A program made the translations under genes and the position numbers. From Certhia americana (lineage: Eukaryota > Chordata > Aves > Passeriformes > Certhiidae): DNA of 64,000 nucleotides. The stretch covers positions 62,001 to 126,000 of the forward strand of contig JAGMWU010000080.1 of assembly GCA_018697195.1 (NCBI GenBank). Reading direction: 5' to 3'. The notes under the pieces are model-generated. The model was not told where the DNA came from. It saw only the letters and a list, made by a program, of their open reading frames with translations, and made no database searches. Position 1 is the first letter of the stretch. Each line of letters starts with the position of its first letter. Positions 46,101-58,475 of this stretch are shown here, in pieces.

Positions 46101-49067
46101 TTTATTATATATCAAGGGTGTTGTTTTTTCCTAAAAAATATATGGAAACAGTTTCAAAAACCTACATTATGACTAAGTAACTTCTTTTTGGACAGATGAC
46201 ACTGACCCTTCTCCTCCCATAGCCTTCCTTCAGTGCCCCTTTCAGATAAAATCTTTGGATTTATTTATGAGTGTGCGTGGAAATAAATATAGCTTACACA
46301 GAGATGGCTTATATATTATAAATACATAAAAATATATAATTTAATCATAATGCAATGACTTCACTATGCTTGCTGTAAAACGCAGCAAAAAAAGAGTTAT
46401 GATGCTATAAATTTCTATCAAAAAGGAAACTGTATTATTTAATTATTTGATATTAACTAATATTAATGAATTCAGCGCCTCTTATTTACTATCCAAGACT
46501 ATACAAAAACAGACACATGCACATTTTGCCATGGAGCTGGCATTTCATTGTAATTGGGAAGATTTTCTCTCTCTGGAAGCTTTCCCCTCTGCTCTCAGTG
46601 TGTCTCAGAAGGGAATTGAGTGTCCCATGAGAGTTAACAGAGAACTAATGGTCATATGGTTGATTTACTACTCTGCTGCTGCATTGATTGAACCCAGATA
46701 TAAATCCTAAAGATGAAGTCATACATCCCGAAGCATTAAAAGCCCTTTATTTCTGTTGTCATCCTGTATTGAACTATTCTGGGTGCCTCGGGAAGGCTAA
46801 AGTTCTTTGGGCATGCCCATTTGGGCTAGATTGGGGAAGAAGTATCTACGAAGATAAATCTACACAATCAAAAAACTATTGCTGTGCTATAGTCCCCTGT
46901 CTGGGAATATAGGGAAAGGGCAGCTCAAGGAAAGAGTGGTTAAAAAAAAAAAAAAAAAAGAAAAAGGGAAAAGAGAAATTAAAAGGAAAAAGAAAAGGAA
47001 AAAAGAAGTAAACTCAGGGGAGGGAGTTGGTCATACACATATCTTGAAGTTTTTCTGCAGGTGAAAAGCTTTTATTTCAGTTTCAAAGCTACCTGTGTCC
47101 TTTATTACAGAGCATGTGGCTGTCCACAGCCCCTTGAGGTTTTCTGATCAACTCTTAGGCTGTGGAGGTAAGAGCAGGGATTTCTATGGAGACAACTGGC
47201 ACTAGAGAGACCTGGGTGAGTTCAATTACAGCCTTGAAATGCAAGTAAAGCAACAGCAAAGGCAAGCCACTCCAGCCTTTGAAATGCCAGTTTCCAGTGT
47301 GAGCAGGGAAAAATAACACTTTGTTAACTTCTTGTTTAGGAAAAAAAGAAGCAGAGCACTTCCTTTAATGACACATTAGCTGACAGTGGTGCTTTTATGA
47401 CTTTCCTAGTCACTGATGAATCACTGGATGGAAGTGCAGGGACAGACTGTTCTTATCGAAGGGTTGCAATCCAGGGGTTCAGTGTCACCCAAAACAAGGT
47501 GCTTCTCTTGCTCCTGCTCTCTCTCATGTCATTGTCACCAGCAGTTCTTCCTGCCCAAGCTCTTGATCAGTCTGAGATCACATCTGATAACCCTGGAGGT
47601 CTGTGTGTCACAAGCAGCTCCACCCCCAGACCAGATTTGTGGCTCTCACTGCCCTCACTGCCCATTTTTGGGTTGAGATATTCTGAATTTTCACCTGTAA
47701 TTTAGCCCTCACATGCCCTCACTGCCACCACAGCTCCTGCTTCCCACCAACAAGCCAAGGAGTCTCCGGAATTTACCAGGCATTTTTTCCCTAATATTCC
47801 CTTCTAATGAACTTCATATGTTTAGACGTTTCCCTTCACAGACATCTGTTCTTTCCAAGTTCTTTACATTTTAGATTATGTATCCTTGGGATCAGAATTT
47901 TGCATCAGAAAATAGGGGAGTTTTTGAAGCTTAATAGTGAAGGTTCAGTGCATCAGCCAGAGTTTCTGGCACAGCCAGCATCCTGCAGGAGCAATTACTT
48001 TCCAGTGAGTCTCTAAAATTGCTTATTTACTTCCACTTGTAGGCCAAAAATACTTTAAAATCAGGACAGTTTTTTCCAGTTGCACAATCACCCAAAATAT
48101 CTTGGATACATAGACTTCCACTGTGGTTCAATAGTCAATCTGAAAATAGCCAAAACAGTTTGTAAAGCATGTTAAAAGTGTTCTCTTCCAGAATTCAGCT
48201 TTTAGAAGTGCAGCTCTACCATCCGAATCAACCAACGTCATGAAGAAAAATCAATTCCCCTGATTTTATAACAACACAGGGGAAAAGAGACAACAAAGGA
48301 GAAGGCAGCCAGTCTGTGGTGCTCTTCAGCAGCCTCCTGGGCAGAATTATCACAATCAACCACCTCTAGAATGTCCTTTCATGTCTATTCATGTCAGGTT
48401 TATTTACTGCTCTTGGTAGAAAAAAAACAGAGTTGATTTCTGACCAGTCATGAGATTTAGGATATTTTTCCATTAGCGCTTGTTAATTAATTACAGTGAG
48501 TTTAGAACATTAGTGTGGTGCATCTGCTGCTTCTACCATTTTTATTTATCAAAGGTATTGATAAAACCTGTTCTGCACTACAGTAGTTTCAGACTCAGAC
48601 CCCTTCCCTGTCTTGAAGGTACAGGTAACAAAGTGTACAGTGATCCTGTAAAGATCTCCAGAAAATCTTCTAAAGAACTCAAGGCACTTTGCAAAGTGAG
48701 GCTCCATTTATTTTCCTTACTCATGCATATTTTAAACTCCCTTTTAAGTTTCAATGGTTTGCATGGGTGTAATTCAGAACAGACTGGGGCCTTACATATT
48801 TTGCATACCAACAAGTTATGTGAGTCCAATTTCTGAAAAAAATATTGTATGAGCATTATGATGCAGTTGTGGAGTAACTCACTGGGGAACAAAAAAAAAA
48901 ATAAAAATAATACAACAAATCCTGAAATATTTACCTTGTAATTTTAAGTGGATATTCACAAATGAAACAAGCTTTGTGTCCATCAACAATGTCCAGAAAG
49001 AGATCAGCCTTTCTCCAAACCTACTGAAGAACCATGGTCGTAATTTGTAGGTTTAAGTTACTGGCAC

Positions 49068-49075
<8 letters not shown>
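43112..49075. other. Gene-free interval with a purine tract
   Basis: No exon recognised. An almost pure purine run (A-rich, with G) spans about 46939-47010. An imperfect duplication of CCAAACAGACAAAT lies at about 45510-45560. The rest is unremarkable mixed sequence. Confidence 0.4.

Positions 49076-49114
<39 letters not shown>
49076..49114. repeat. (AT)n microsatellite
   Basis: About 19 consecutive AT dinucleotides after a T-run. Confidence 0.95.
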
Positions 49115-49117
<3 letters not shown>

Positions 49118-49627
49118 ATCTAGACTTTAAATGATATTGAAAAAGTAGAAATAGCATGATAAACCTTCAAAGCTGAAATAAAAAAGAACCTGTGTTTTAA
49201 CTTAGTGTTGAGTATTTATACAGCCGGCACCGTTTAGTCCAGCATGTTTGAATGAGTGCGAGTCTGTGGTTGCAGTTGTGTATAAAAATACTGCAGCCTG
49301 CTCCTGCTTTAGGAACTAAACTTCAGTTCCCAATAGCTCCCTCTGTAATTCTCTTTCCAAATAAAAGGACGAACTATTCCTGGCTTGTAACGGTGTATTT
49401 CTGTGGCTTCTTGAACTATAATGAAGGCAGTCTGGAATGTTAAAAATTACATACTCAATGCCAGTTCTGAACCCACGGTAATTTAGGCTTTAAATGTTTT
49501 GAAGTTTACATTTTGAGTCTGTTATTGTACAACTTTCTAATTAAAATGTTGCTGTAGTCCAGATCACTAATACTTCTTGCTCAAAGACCCATTAACATCT
49601 CTCTTGAAACCGCTCTGTAAGGAACTG

Positions 49628-50570
49628 GATAATTTCGGTATCCAGGGCTAAGGCCATCTGCTTGGAAAATTATTTGGTTTTTATTTGGCTCCTTCTAATT
49701 GTAGAAATTCAAAGACATCTTTGATATCCACTGCATTCCAACAATGGAAACATCAGTTCTCTTTCTGTAAATGCTTCAGATCTGTCTCTGCTGCAGTTGT
49801 AATCTTGATGGAATTCAAGAAATAATCTGCTGAGCTTGTCACCAAGGAATCAGGTTTGGATTTTCCTGCAGAGACAATATGCACCATTGATGCATCTTAT
49901 CATCTCTATGTTTTCCCATCGGAATGCTAATAAATAAATCAGAAAATTGTAACATGCTCACTTCTAGATGTCCTCATAACCCAGTAACAGCTTTTCTTAG
50001 GATTAATAGCTCCATGGATTCTTCTTGTTATCATTTGTAGCAGAGAGTTTGTAGACATTTATGCTCGAAATATGCCTTCATATTTATATCCTGTGTACAA
50101 TGAAATGAGACTTAAGCTGACCTTCACTCTCAAGTTAAAATTCCTTTCATACCCTGTGTAAACAGTGGGAATTAATTCCAGTGTCAGTGAAAAATACAAA
50201 ACCTGAAAGATAACACTACAAGGCTGGAGTTTCAGTGGGGCTTGGACTGGGTTTTCTTTTGGGCAGGTAGGGAGGTCCCTCCTAAACCAAGGTAGGAGCT
50301 GGCCCAGTTTTTGAAGGAAATTCCCTCAAGGACTTCTCTGCAAGCCCCCAAAACATATCAGCTGGCTATAGGAATAACTCAGTAGAACAGCAATGGCTTT
50401 GTGAAAATTCTGCATATTGAGGGGGAAGTCAGAGCTTTCCAGATGTTTCTTGTGCCAAATAACTCAGAAATCTATTTACATTTAGTTCAGGTTTAGATAA
50501 TTTTGGTATTGAGGGCTAAGGCCATCTGCTTATAAAGCTGTCTGGTTTTTATTTGGCTCCTTCCAGTTGT
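49628..50570. repeat. Pair of about 75-bp direct repeats 868 bp apart
   Basis: The copies at about 49628-49703 and 50496-50570 share GATAATTTYGGTAT, AGGGCTAAGGCCATCTGCTT and TGGTTTTTATTTGGCTCCTT. They diverge abruptly on both sides. Origin unknown; perhaps two copies of a short interspersed repeat. Confidence 0.75.
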
Positions 50571-51029
50571 AATTCCTGTACAATGTAAAATCATAGAGCT
50601 TCTATTATATTTGCATTTACTAATCATTGCACAATAATTACAATTTCCAGTGTAGCATCGATGGGATTCTTGCACAACTGCAAATGTTGCCTAAATTCTT
50701 AGAGAGAGAGAGAGCTCTGGGCAGCTCTAAGGTAGTAAAGAAACAAAACCCTTTCCTATCTGAAACAGCCAGTCAGCCAAAAACTACATTGAAAAATAGA
50801 GCGGACCTTACTAGTCTCTGTCTGTGAAGGTTTCAGACATTGACATTTATCAACCCACACCTTAATATTTTATGGACTAAGAGAAGCAAACCCCCTTTGA
50901 CATGACAACTGGCATGAGTTGTCCTCACAGCAGCCACATGCTTTCACACCCAGTGCATCTCTTGCTGTGACACGGATTGTACCTGATTTTTCAACCTATG
51001 AATTTAGGTTTTCAGGTGTGTAAGCAAAA

Positions 51030-51165
51030 ACGAGGTGTTATTATTTCCACTTAATCAAGGCAAAACCAGTTTCACTTTCTTAGAACCTTTTTATCTCCCT
51101 ACAACTGGATTTGAATCTCTGACTTCACCACCACAACCCCAGAGCCATAACCACAAGGCCACATG
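51030..51165 (-). mobile_element. tRNA-derived SINE remnant, possibly MIR-like
   Basis: On the minus strand, TGGCCTTGTGG resembles a pol III A box and ATTCAAATCC a B box, about 35 nt apart. They are followed by GAAATAATAACACC, which recalls the end of the ancient MIR family. It is too degenerate to be a tRNA gene. The family call is tentative. Confidence 0.35.
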
Positions 51166-53709
51166 GTTCCAGAGCTGTTTTTGGAGGTGGTAGTGATGTG
51201 AGTTATTTTAGAAGCTGCTAGCTATAAATTTCAGTTATATTTGAAGGAGGGTAAGTGAGCTTTGAAAGTCCTTGGTGAGTCTGTCCTTCAGTGACTAGTG
51301 GGCAATTACTGAAGCCACTGGCAAGTGTGGGAATAGAAGGGTCATCCTGCAGCTTCTACCAAAAACCACCGAGTACAAACAAACAGCAATTCAGTTAAAC
51401 TAATTGTCCTTGTTGGTATTACTGTCCCAAGACGGGCTCTGACGCAGAAAGTCAATCTGCACAAAGTCAGTTTTTCATTATAACGAGCTCCAAATAGCAT
51501 CACAACAAGTCTTTTTTAGACCTCTGGGTTGTGCATGATAAACGCTGCCCAACCACCTTGATTCTTTTTTAAAAAGGTTTCACCCTGACCCTTCAGTTCG
51601 TGAGGCATTTTTGCACTACTGGCTTCCTGCCTGAAAACAAACATGAATCTGCTATTCCATACCACTTGTTCCATAAACTACAAGGGCAAATTCTGGGAGC
51701 TATGACTGGAACCATTTTGCATTTGCAAAATAAAGGATCGCTTGCCAAAGTGATATACAGGATTTAAAAGCCTCTCTTGCCAAGCCCATTAAAAAGAGAG
51801 CAGCCTTGGCACAGCCAAAACCCAATTGTTTGGTACGATGTGAGATAAAGGTCCCAAAAAGCAACAACGAGTTACTGAAAGCTAAAAAAAATGTGGAATT
51901 CAATTCCTTCACATGTCAGAACTGTTTACACTTTTCTGTTCTCAAAAGAGTCATTTTTAACTGCACCACATCTGTGTGAAACGTAGGTAAACCAGGGAGT
52001 AAAGTGATTTTAATCACTTTAAGTGATTATCACTTTCAATTCACTTCAGAATAAGGGTCATCACAGAGATGGTGGCTGAGAGATGGTTCAAGATCATGCT
52101 TGATACAGCTCCTTGTTCTGTATTTCCTTGTCTCTGGTACAGCAAAGCACAACTGTTTGAACAGAGCAACTGAGACACTACCTCATGATATAGAAGAGCT
52201 TTCCCATTGCAGATGCTCTCACACAATTGCCAAAATCCAAAGGAAAAGCAGAGGGCAAAAATGCTACTGACACACAAACCCCTCAGAGATGGTCAATCTC
52301 AAAAACTGAGTAACAGGCAGAATCTGATGGTTCAGGGTACAGCTAAGGGAGTGAAGGTAATCCTTTAAGGAGAAAACAGAAGAGAATTCCTTGGATTTGT
52401 AGAGCTACAACAGTATTAGCTACAGCTGCCTTTAGCTGAGTAAGAACTGGCCTTATCATCCCAGGGAGGGATGAATTCTCCATTACTTTCTCCTTCAAGA
52501 ATACAAAATTTTACCATTTCTGAGCCTGTACACTCAAGCTGGGGAAGATTAAAATTGGGAGGAGAGAATAAAAACACCTTACTGCCCAGAAAAAATGGGC
52601 AAGGCAGGGAAATCCTCCTGCTCCAGTGAACTTGCTTCCACCAGCCACTCTGAGATATACACTGGGATTATGAAGGAGGTGGAGAAGTCACTGATGGTTC
52701 CTGTTTGTGCCCTGGGCAATAAATGATTTTTAAGGTGATGCTGATGCAGAAAAGGATGTGAAATGCTGAAAATCGTACTAGAAAATCAGTAAACCCCACC
52801 AGTCTAACAATCTGGATTTATCACCTATGATTCCAGGTCATTTTTACTCACAGTCATAGGAAGTCACTCAACATTAAGATTTCTCAGGGTCCTGTACAAC
52901 AGGAATAAAATAACATTCTCATCCATGAAGATCACATCTATTTTGATACTTGAAAGCAATTTTGGAAGTAGGAGTCCCTTTGGAATTGAAGAGGAAACCC
53001 TGCAAGAAAAAATTCAATACAATGTTTTACGTTACATGTAAAACACACGCGTGAAGTCAGAGATAAAGTGCAGCTGACCTCTCCTGTTGTCTCTCAGGAA
53101 ATCAGAACTCAGTCGTGCCTGTTATAACTATTATTTAATAGTTGGGGAATGGCAGCATTTAGAACCTTGTGCTCAGTGTTGGACAGAGGTTTTTCAGTGA
53201 AGAGCTCACAACAGCCATTTTGTCCTGGTTTCCAGGAAGAAAAAGGTTGCTCCTGGAGCCTAAGAAAACTGTCACAAAATTCTCGAAGGAAAAAAAGAAA
53301 ACATAAAAAAAAAATCCAAACAAACAAAGAAAACATTTCACTAGAACCCATCTTTGGAAAAACATAAAAATATTTTTCCACCCGGAGAAATAACTATAAA
53401 TAATGTTTGAACTATTAAAAGAGTGAACGCAGAAAAAGGCTATTTACATAGGAGCATTTTGTGCTGTTTCAGTCTAATTTGTCACTGATGTAGGAGCCTC
53501 ATACGTTAGCTGGAGGAAATCCAGAGTTTTCAAAGGTTTTCTGTCAGGGCTTGAAAAGTTGCCAGTTTTTTTAATGGAGCCGAGCAGTCTCAGGCCTGTT
53601 GTTCTCAAAGATTTTGTGAGCCAGGGCTGAATGTTAGCAGGAAACAGAGCCAAGTGGGCTTCCTGAGCGTCTCAGAGAGGAAACACTGTAATAAGCATGG
53701 AGGCTGTGG

Positions 53710-53840
53710 TTAAAAATAACTCTGGTATATAAAGGCTGCAAAGGATCCCCTCTCGCTCACACTCGCCGCTGCCTCTTGGCTGCTGCTTCCCGCTGACTCC
53801 ATCTGAATGAGATGCTTTTGCCATCCCCTCAGAGCAGGTG
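53710..53840 (+). promoter_or_regulatory. Candidate TATA promoter with MEF2 site, no known gene
   Basis: TTAAAAATAA (53710-53719) fits the MEF2 consensus YTAWWWWTAR. TATATAAA is at 53726-53733. TCACACT (53757-53763) fits the initiator YYANWYY, with its A 33 nt after the TATA start. Downstream sequence turns GC-rich, with ATGs at 53807 and 53812. A weak donor-like AG|GTGGTT lies at about 53837. No transcript evidence is available here. Confidence 0.4.
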
Positions 53841-53950
53841 GTTTTCAAGCAGAAGAAGACAGAAAACAGCCCGCAGAGAAGCTGAGCACAAGGCAGCTCT
53901 TATTGAGTTTCCAGCAAGCAGGATCCAGATTAAAAAAAACCCCAAAAAAC

Positions 53951-53952
<2 letters not shown>

Positions 53953-53989
<37 letters not shown>
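53953..53989. repeat. (TA)n microsatellite
   Basis: About 18 AT dinucleotides, just downstream of the candidate promoter region. Confidence 0.95.
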
Positions 53990-53994
<5 letters not shown>

Positions 53995-55851
53995 TATTTA
54001 TTATATAAATAATCCAGGCTTTATTTTTCAAGAGCGTTGTCAGGGCTGAGTGGAGCCGCAGCCACGGAGCATTTTTTGTGTCTAACTTTAGGCTGGAGTA
54101 AAAGTGGCGTTGAAAAAAAAAAACCCTCGGTTTTCTGTGATGTGAAACCTGAAAAGGGGAACAAGAGGAATCGTGAAAGGTCTTGAGCAATAGGTGAAAG
54201 GGCCCCCTAAATTGTTAACCATCAGGCCCAGTGTGGCTTGTGCCACTTCTGCTCCACAAGGTTCAGTCCCACCCTTGAGCCCCCCTGGCCAAGGAGATGC
54301 TTGTGGCAACCATGAGCTGGAGGATTGGCCACCCACCATCAATCAGAGCCCTGCCTTGGTTTCTCACCCTTCTTTCTCCTCACCAAATTCACTTTGCATG
54401 GGATTAAACCCATCCCTTTTCTCTCAAAACAGTCATTTCCCTTGCAAATGTGGGATAAAACCCACGCTGGTTATTTGGTAAATTAAGGCACCTTTTTTCC
54501 CCTGCAGCCTTTTTTCCCCTAACAGCCCCCTGCAGTCCATGCTGAGCACTTCTTTGTAGCTCACATTATGCTGTAATTGGCAAAACACGTTCTTCCCAGG
54601 CTTGTGTTTTTATTACAAACATTTATTTGGCTCTTTATGTGGCAAATGAAAAGAGAATTTCACAACTCATTGTACAAAGTTGCATTGTATCAGGCTGTCC
54701 CTTGAAAAAGCATTCTATTGCTCAAGGATAGCTGTAACCGTTCAAGGGGTTTCAACAGCGTTGTTTTCTTCAGCTATAATTGCTATATATACTACAGCAC
54801 CAAATATTAATAATTTTGATCAGTATTAACCCTGAAAACTGGCACTTGATTCCACCCTCAGCAGTAAGACTCCTCACAGGCATCAGCTGAACAATTTGGA
54901 GTAAAAGTTCAGGTGTGTGGAATAAAATAGGCTGAAGTTTTGTTTCTGAATAGAGAGCATTTTCTATGAAACACAAAGCACTGTTCCTAAGCTCAGACAT
55001 AGCTAGGAAATTAAATATCTAAATATCTTAAAATGAAGACATTAATAGCTCAAAAAAAAAAAAAAATAATGTTATCACAACAATGAACACAAGCATCTGG
55101 AAAAAAAGTCTATCCCAAAATACCCCACTGAAGTTTCAAAGCTTAATCATAATTGTATAACTAATTGTCATCATGGAAAAAAAAATTATATAGCATATTG
55201 AATATTTTAGTGATCTAAGTCTGCAAGGACTTGAGAGGCCAGGAAGACAAATGAAATCAGCTGCTCTATCCATGCAGCTTGTCCTGCAGAGGGGCCTGTC
55301 TTCCTCTCACTGGCCAATTCATACCTCTGATTCACACTTCCATGTATTCAAACAGGGAAAGTAATTCCAGGAGTAATTCCAGGCAGCCAGCATTACCAAT
55401 TAACAGTGTCATGGTTAGTGCAATGCTTGCTGCAATATTTCCCATTACTTTACTGTGGGACATATGACTAATAAATCATACAGGTGCCATGCAAAAAAGC
55501 TATTTTATAAAGGAGAATGAACCCCATATGTTCATCATGTTAAACAAGGTTTTGCTACCTACAACCTACGTGAACTCCTACTTTGGATATTTGGTGAATA
55601 AAGCTCCACTTATCAGATCCAACCATAACCTATAACCATGTTTTCCATGCCAACAAGGGAAAAAAACCCCAAAGCCTTCCTCATTCCTAAGTAATTCTCT
55701 TCTTGTGGCTGTTTTTAAGCTCTGTCCAGTCTTCTCTCCCCTTCCCCCAGTTAAAACATGTAAACTTCAAAGTGGCAAAAAACTCTGCTAAGAAGGGCAC
55801 CTGCATCTGTGCTGACTCAGACTGCAACAGATCTCACAAATTAAAAAGAGG

Positions 55852-55882
<31 letters not shown>

Positions 55883-57119
55883 CCATCTTGGGTGTGATTC
55901 ACACCCCACCAAAACGGCTCCCCCCCCCCCCCCCCGTATTTGTTAAACCCCAAACACAGTTCTCACTTCTAAACCCAGTCAACTTGGCACATCTGACAGC
56001 ACTAACTGTCCTAAGTGGACAGGACAGATAAGACATAATTTCCCTTTTCCTCCTGTCATCTCCAACCAATTGTCTTTTACAATATGTAATATTTGTCTTT
56101 TACAAAATGCAGGCCAGGAACAACACAAAGTGAAAGCCTCCTGTATTCCAGAATTAAATGAGTTTCATCTTCTTGGGTTTCTGATGTTGTAGAGCCCATT
56201 AAATATTTGCTACCATAAGAATAATTTTTTCTGAATGACACCACATAGGTACTTCTGCCCTATGCTCCTGTTATTCCATGCCCCAATTGTCCATTTCTTT
56301 ACTAAATATTTGGTTCTGTAATCTAAAGTATTTGGCAGTCACTGAAAACTACTTGTCATGATCACTGACTGACATTTCAAGCAGTTTTGCTAATAAAATT
56401 CAACGTTGTTTGCCAAGTTTTGGAAACTGTGGTATCATTTCACAGTTCTGAAAAAAAAAAAAAAAAAAAAATTTTTCAAACGTGTTTTTATTTGAAAGGG
56501 ACATCTGCAGTACAACATATGGACATTCAGCACACACGTCAGTAAAAGCTGGCAGAAACACAGCTACATACCTAATCAAAGCCCATGATTTAAAAACTGC
56601 CATACGTTATTTAGGTCTGAAGAGTCCCCAGATCAAAAATTACAAAAAAAATCATTTACAGCTGAATGCTATCATTCTTCACACAGCAAATTCAAGTAGC
56701 AATACATAATTACCTCAATTATATTCACTAAATAGCTGAATTTTTGCATGATTTATTCAACCATGAACATATTTTCTTGCATATTTCTGAGAAAAGCTTT
56801 ATTTATATCATTTGACTTAGTTATTTAAATAGAATTTTATCTGGTTTCTTCTGCATTGATGGGAGTCTACCTTGCTAAAGCAGGTTGGAAGCATCAGAGC
56901 CTGACTTTTGCTAAGTTTTGGGAGCTAAGCTAATAAAGCTTTCACTAAAACCAGTCAAGATTGCCATCACAAGGAATGGAAGGGATAGAACTGCCAATAA
57001 TCATGTTGAAAAAGCAGAAGTGCTAAAAAATATTTCTGTTTTTTCTTTGGGAAAAAGCCAGATGCTGTATTGAGATCAGACAATAATGATGTTGAAATAC
57101 TTTCCATTACAGTAACTAA
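53990..57119. other. Gene-free AT-rich interval
   Basis: Contains the A/C homopolymers and a 21-nt A-run at 56451-56471. I see no supported exon. Confidence 0.4.
55852..55935. repeat. Poly(A) run of 29 followed by poly(C) run of 16
   Basis: A-run at 55852-55880 and C-run at 55920-55935, 39 bp apart. Length in the assembly may not be exact. Confidence 0.9.
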
Positions 57120-57360
57120 GGAGGATGTTAAAACAACTGCTACTCATCTCAAACAGTATTAAGTTGCCAGGTCTGGGTAATTTAGAAGTGAGTGTTTCAA
57201 AAGAACCAGCTAAGGACATATCCAGATGGTTAATGTTTATTATCAATTCATTTCAGAGCAGTGGGGAAGCCCCAGGTGACTTGGAGAATGTTAATATTAT
57301 GTCAATATTGCATCAGGGTAAACAGAATGACCCAGATATGCCTGTCAGTGTTACATAAAC
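57120..57360 (+). mobile_element. Degenerate LINE reverse transcriptase fragment
   Basis: The translation from 57125 to 57358 has no stop. It contains ISRWLMFIINSFQSSGEAPG and ILHQGKQNDPD, which follows the pattern of CR1/L2-type reverse transcriptases (L..SF.SGE.P.DW...N..PI.K.GK..DP.NYRPVS). Flanking codons are broken. It is an old non-LTR retrotransposon remnant and not a gene. Confidence 0.65.
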
Positions 57361-58202
57361 CTGGGCAGAGACAGGGAGGACTGGAGACATAAAAAGAATT
57401 CTAAATAAAGATGGTTTGCTTAATGACGTTTGTGATGGTGGTTTAAATAAGTATGAGCCTCAATGCAGTGTGATTTTCACAGTAAGAAACAAGCACATGA
57501 CAAATTAACATGGTGTGCACATGAAAATTGGTCCAACCACAGGCCGATACATCTGGAAATGGAATTCAGATTTTAATCAAGCAGGTTTATTGGTTCTTCA
57601 TCTTTTTTATCATTACTTACCATTCAATGTTGTTAACAATAACCTGGAAGAGAACAGAAATTGTTTCTGATAAAGCCCTAGATGACAAGGATCACAGAAG
57701 TGCAACATAATTTTGAAAAACATGTCATTGTTAAAGGATTGTTTTAATTATCCAGGCAGACACAAACCCCAGTCATGGCAATACAGAGAAGCTGAAGGCC
57801 ACACTTCTAGGAATGGAACATCCAAGCAGTCCTGCTTTTTGGCATGGACAAAAATAGGTTCCTACACAGGCCAACAGGGAAATATCCAGAAAATCTGGGA
57901 CACCAAAATCCCTCTTCTCTCAGACATCTTGTTTCATGGTAACTTTTTGCAGCCTCTACCTTCCATACGTGCAACCCTAAACCAGTTGGATTTTTCCCAG
58001 TGGTTCCAATTCTCTCGTGATTTTTCCTAGCCCTGCCACAAGCATTTCCATCAGGTCTCCCAGGGCTTTGTCTCCCCCCCATAACCCACGTGCTCTGCTT
58101 TCAGCATTGTGATAAATCCAACCTTCTCCAAAAGCCTGGGAGCCAACACTGAGTGCTGAAGGTGTTCGTGGTGATGCTGGCCTTGACTGGGGAGATGAGG
58201 CT

Positions 58203-58475
58203 ATCATGGAATCACAGGGTGGTTTGAATTTGAAGGAACCTTAAAACTCATCCAGTCACAGGCCCTGACTTAGGCAGGGACACCTTCCACCATCCCAGGC
58301 TGCTCCAAACCCCAATTTCCAACCTGGCCTTGGACACTCCCAGGGTGCTGCTCTGGGCACCCTGTGCCAGGGCTTGCCCAACCTCCCAGGGAAAAATTTC
58401 TTCCCATTATCCCATTCATCCCTGCCCTCTGGCAGTTGGAAGCCATTCCCTGTGTCCTGGCATTCCATGATATAG
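58203..58475 (-). mobile_element. CR1 LINE fragment, antisense
   Basis: ATCATGGAATCACAGGGTGG, GGCAGGGACACCTTCCACCA, AACCTGGCCTTGGACACTCC and CACCCTGTGCCAGGGCTTGC give the complement of the CR1 3' end in order. Confidence 0.9.

Noticed and set aside
51100..51165. tRNA gene on the minus strand
   Set aside because: Only A- and B-box-like motifs are present. No acceptor stem or anticodon arm can be folded, so a SINE remnant fits better.
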